A stretch of 64,000 nt of DNA from Glandiceps talaboti (Eukaryota; Hemichordata; Enteropneusta; Spengelidae): contig NC_135551.1 of assembly GCF_964340395.1 (NCBI RefSeq), positions 9,354,379-9,418,378 on the forward strand. Reading direction: 5' to 3'. The translations under genes and the position numbers were made by a program. Positions 60,525 to 64,000 of this stretch are shown one piece after another (position 1 is the first letter of the stretch; every line of letters starts with the position of its first letter). The notes under the pieces were generated by a model. The model was not told the DNA's origin and made no database searches. It saw only the letters and a list, made by a program, of their open reading frames with translations.

Positions 60525-61929
60525 TAAATCAAAATAATATACATAAGTTTACTCGAAATACGCGGGAGTAAATAGACAACCCTATACTTGTGGGTAGTCA
60601 CTATCTAGCCCCTGTTATATGTACCTGCTAACACGGCCTGTGTACTAAACTGTGTCATTTTATGTACGAACTATACAAACACCATCTATGCCCACGTGTA
60701 AATCTATAGCAACTATACACGTGTTTATCGTACTTTCATTTACTAAAGTGTAGTATTGTGACTTTTTGAGTTTGTCTGTTTGTTAGACGTGTCCTTGGCT
60801 CCATGCAGTTTGAATATGACATTTTGTTATAAAAAAAATAGCCATTGTGTGGAATATTACAGGTAGTTCTGATCTTTCCTCATCGTGCGATGTAGCACAC
60901 TATTCTCAGCATATAAAGGGTCTATGACCTTCAACAGTAGCTAATATCGCATCGTACCCAAGGAGAGATGCTTCCAGCCTATAAAGCCTACATAACAAAT
61001 AAGTACTTGTAAACTAAAATAGTGTATTGGGATGGCTTCGACGTGACATCGTGTTATTTTGTAAAACTAAGACTTGTTAGATCTTGCTATAGAGAAGGTC
61101 AGCGTTTTGTATTGATGTATAGTATTGAAAGTCGTGATAGACTACTACTGGAAGAGTCTGTTAATACTCCACTCTCACAACGCAGCACAACACAACACAA
61201 TACTCGTGTAGACAAAACTACTCTGAAAATATATTCAATTACTGGATTACGACAGTGAAAATATTTTCAATCAATGAATTACATCGATGGAATTTAAAAC
61301 AGAATGAAACAAAATTTTGTTCGGTAGATTATTCTTTTTTTCCCATGTTATAAGCTTATAGCTAATGATTACCATTGAATAGAGGGCGCTATAACGTACA
61401 GCAGGAGAACTAATTGAAAGTTGCGGATCAAGGCTGCGTATGCTTTATTTAATATAATTAAATTTCACGACATATATGATGATACTAATTTTGACCTAAT
61501 AAGATGTACAATGCGTAGCTGTATCGATTTTTCAAACACGGGAAATTCCATACTTGGCCAACATTCACCTGGGAAAGATTGTTCATACCAGGGCTTCACC
61601 TTGGGACATGATTTGAGCTAGTGTCATCTATAAGTTGATTATACCTGTGCCTAAGGATCAATATACTTTATTATCAATAATAGCACGGAATGTCGACTTT
61701 GGTACCAGGAGAATAACCAAAAGGTAATAAAAGATAAATAAAAACACACTAAAAAAATAACCAATGTTATGTGACATGTATACAGTACAATATTAATGAT
61801 TACATGACTGTGATGGATTGTATTGGAGACGTTAAGAATTAAAATAAATAGTTATGGAGAATTTGTGATATACTCAATGGACGTGACAGAAATATTCTTG
61901 CCAATATTCTTTCGAGGGCTTGTGGAATT
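60525..61929. other. Gene-free stretch
   Basis: No supportable gene. Confidence 0.45.
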
Positions 61930-62220
61930 GTTCATGTAGTGGATGCGAAGAGTTTCTTGAAATATTGGCTATGCCGGCAAGCCTTGATGTGTGAAGTGTC
62001 TCTTCAGAATACGTTTTTACTGACAGAAGAGTCTTGAAATCGTTTTTCCGAGCCCCGGACTCTAATAGGAGACAACTCGATCGTAAGGTTTTCGCCAGGA
62101 ATCATTGTAGTGGGTCGGAAGAGTCTTTTAAACTTGTTGAGCCTCTACTAAGAAATCGAAATATTTGCTATGCGTTTATGCTGGCAATCCTTGTTGAGAA
62201 TACTGTTTATACAACTATGG
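61930..62220 (+). repeat. Possible diverged tandem duplication (~175-bp period)
   Basis: GTGGATGCGAAGAGTTTCTT ..GAAATATTGGCTATGC..GGCAAGCCTTG (61939-61988) is echoed by GTGGGTCGGAAGAGTCTTTT ..GAAATATTTGCTATGC..GGCAATCCTTG (62110-62195). The match is imperfect. Confidence 0.35.
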
Positions 62221-63375
62221 TACACTGAAGTGATCCTCTACGGCAAGTGATGACACATTCGTCTGTTTTTACATATTCAAAGCTATGAAATTATACCTGT
62301 ACTTTGCATTGCTAGTAGTTACTCATCAGACAGTGGTTTAATAGACAGCTGTGATGTGAGAGAGAGACTTAGTTTTCAGTCAGCTAATACCACCTTTCAT
62401 CAGCAAAAGTGAGAATTCGTTTAACATATAACTTTGTTGTAGATTGAAAAAAAACGGACCGGAGGGGTGGGGTGGGTGGAGACAATCGTGTTATTCTCCA
62501 CTCCAAGCACATGTTGTATAATTTCACTATAGAGACCAGAAATGTCTATAACATCAATACAATTTTACTTCAGCGAAAGTTACAGTTTGGCGAATTTATC
62601 TTTACATACACTGAATGAAAGATTCTTGGCTGATTATATCTTAAATCAATCAACGTGTTCCGGGGAATAATTGACGGGCGCCATCAACGGCAAATCATTC
62701 AGTCGATTAGGATATTGCAAGAATTTCAAGAACGAATAACCCCTTGATGACAGAATGCACAAAAAATATATTTGTTTCACAATACTGGTTACAGATATAA
62801 CGGGGAAACATTTGAATTTGGACGAAAAAAGTGTATAGCACTACTAAGATTGTTTACATAGGTTGCCATAAAAATTATTACGGCTGTACAACTTAATAAA
62901 AATCTGTACAATGTGAAATTTGTTTAATTTGATATGTATTCTGTGAACCAATGTAATCGGAACCACACTTTTTATTTTGTTACGACTTATGATTTTATGA
63001 CGCATCTAGGTAACAAAATTGACGTGTGCATGTATCGTAAATGACCAGCACATTTGAACAGTAGAGTAGTTTTGGGGAATATGTCTTCCGCAGCAGATTG
63101 GTGAGTAAATGTGGTTAATAAGGAGAGCGCCACCAACGTTGAACCTTCCAACCAGACACACTTCATTCGCGATACTTTCCAGATCAGTTAAATAAAGTTT
63201 CTAAAATCATAATATATCTGGACAGATATACAATGTATGTCCTGTCAGATTTAAGGACACTGTTACAAATAAAAATTGCAGTGGAAAATCTTCAATTACG
63301 TAACTTGCTTGGACATGTACTCTCTTTGGCATTGTGAACAATTAATGATCGAGGTAATATAGATCAGGAGTACTG

Positions 63376-63377
<2 letters not shown>
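62221..63377. other. Gene-free stretch
   Basis: No supportable gene or repeat. Confidence 0.45.

Positions 63378-63446
<69 letters not shown>
63378..63446. repeat. (TA)n microsatellite
   Basis: About 33 TA units. Confidence 0.96.
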
Positions 63447-64000
63447 GTTGGTAATTAATAAGACGGCAGTTTTTCTTTTACCACCATCACCACCACCATC
63501 AAAATTGACGTATATGATGTTCACGCGTGTAGAGAGTGGTAGGCTTATTTCGAGACAGTTTAGTAAATGTCGCCCTCTAACGACATCTGAAACTATTACT
63601 TGGGGTAGAGATTCGACATATCAAATCCACATTATACTGCTACCAAAGAGATTGGAGAGCCTCTTCAAATAATTTCAGACCTCACTGATATTATGATTGA
63701 ATTTTCGGTATCGCAAATGGAATCACTGGTGACCGAAGAAACAATACATGTTAAGTGAAGTGGCTGGTGCAATCTTAAGGGACCTAATAACAAAATGTCG
63801 GATCCTTATGACCGTAAGTCAAGCCTATATCACCTTTTACCCCATTATCTGGCTTCATCAAGAATACATATTTGACGAGATAAGAGAAGAAACGACAACC
63901 TGTCGGAAAATGTAGTCAAAACTTTTGAGAAAATGAAATAAATAAAATATGATTTCACTAGGTCCTTAAGCTTGTGAATCAGAATCAACATAAATTCACG
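63447..64000. other. Gene-free stretch at the window end
   Basis: A 74-codon plus frame (63448-63672) without recognisable motif. Nothing else. Confidence 0.4.

Overview
The window is AT-rich animal nuclear DNA. It has few genes, a very high density of microsatellites, intron-like splice signals, remnants of LINEs, SINEs and DNA transposons, and one intact metazoan-type G protein-coupled receptor. There is no operon structure, no rRNA gene and no CRISPR array. The repeat style and the receptor suggest a marine invertebrate (for example a hemichordate, lancelet, mollusc or brachiopod). The sequence alone does not settle the phylum.

Layout: 1-5.6 kb is mostly non-coding, with a perfect 183-bp tandem duplication near the left end. 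At 5783-6859 (minus) lies the only convincing complete host gene, an apparently single-exon rhodopsin-family receptor of 358 aa. From 6.9 to 17.8 kb I see no gene, only microsatellites. A diverged tandem duplication of roughly 400-bp units (17.8-19.0 kb) is interrupted by a LINE reverse-transcriptase C-terminal remnant (18472-18656).

The most interesting region is 20.29-32.14 kb. A 37-bp sequence next to a (TA)n tract at 20292 recurs exactly, inverted, next to another (TA)n tract at 32142. Just inside each end is a tandem array (29-bp units at the left, 36-bp units at the right), and both arrays are built on the same near-palindromic CAGGGTC...GACCCTG core. Between them are: a decayed minus-strand gene ending in a transposon-type tail domain; a phase-compatible two-exon plus-strand gene of unknown family; a region from which these appear to be transcribed divergently; a nested 2.4-kb terminal-inverted-repeat element with G/C-run subterminal repeats and its own gene fragment; and SINE insertions. 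I read this as one roughly 11.9-kb large DNA transposon, old enough to carry stops and frameshifts, with a smaller transposon inside it.

From 32.2 to 64 kb no intact gene is recognisable. The stretch holds microsatellites (some with higher-order structure at 48.6-49.1 and 51.3-51.8 kb), a dispersed repeat family with copies at 1.8, 39.2, 39.9 and 54.3 kb, a 644-bp inverted-repeat element (44870-45513), a fold-back element with long arms around a (GC)n(AC)n core (50183-50466), and two tRNA-like SINE heads. All exon models other than the receptor are manual readings of splice sites and frames, not alignments.
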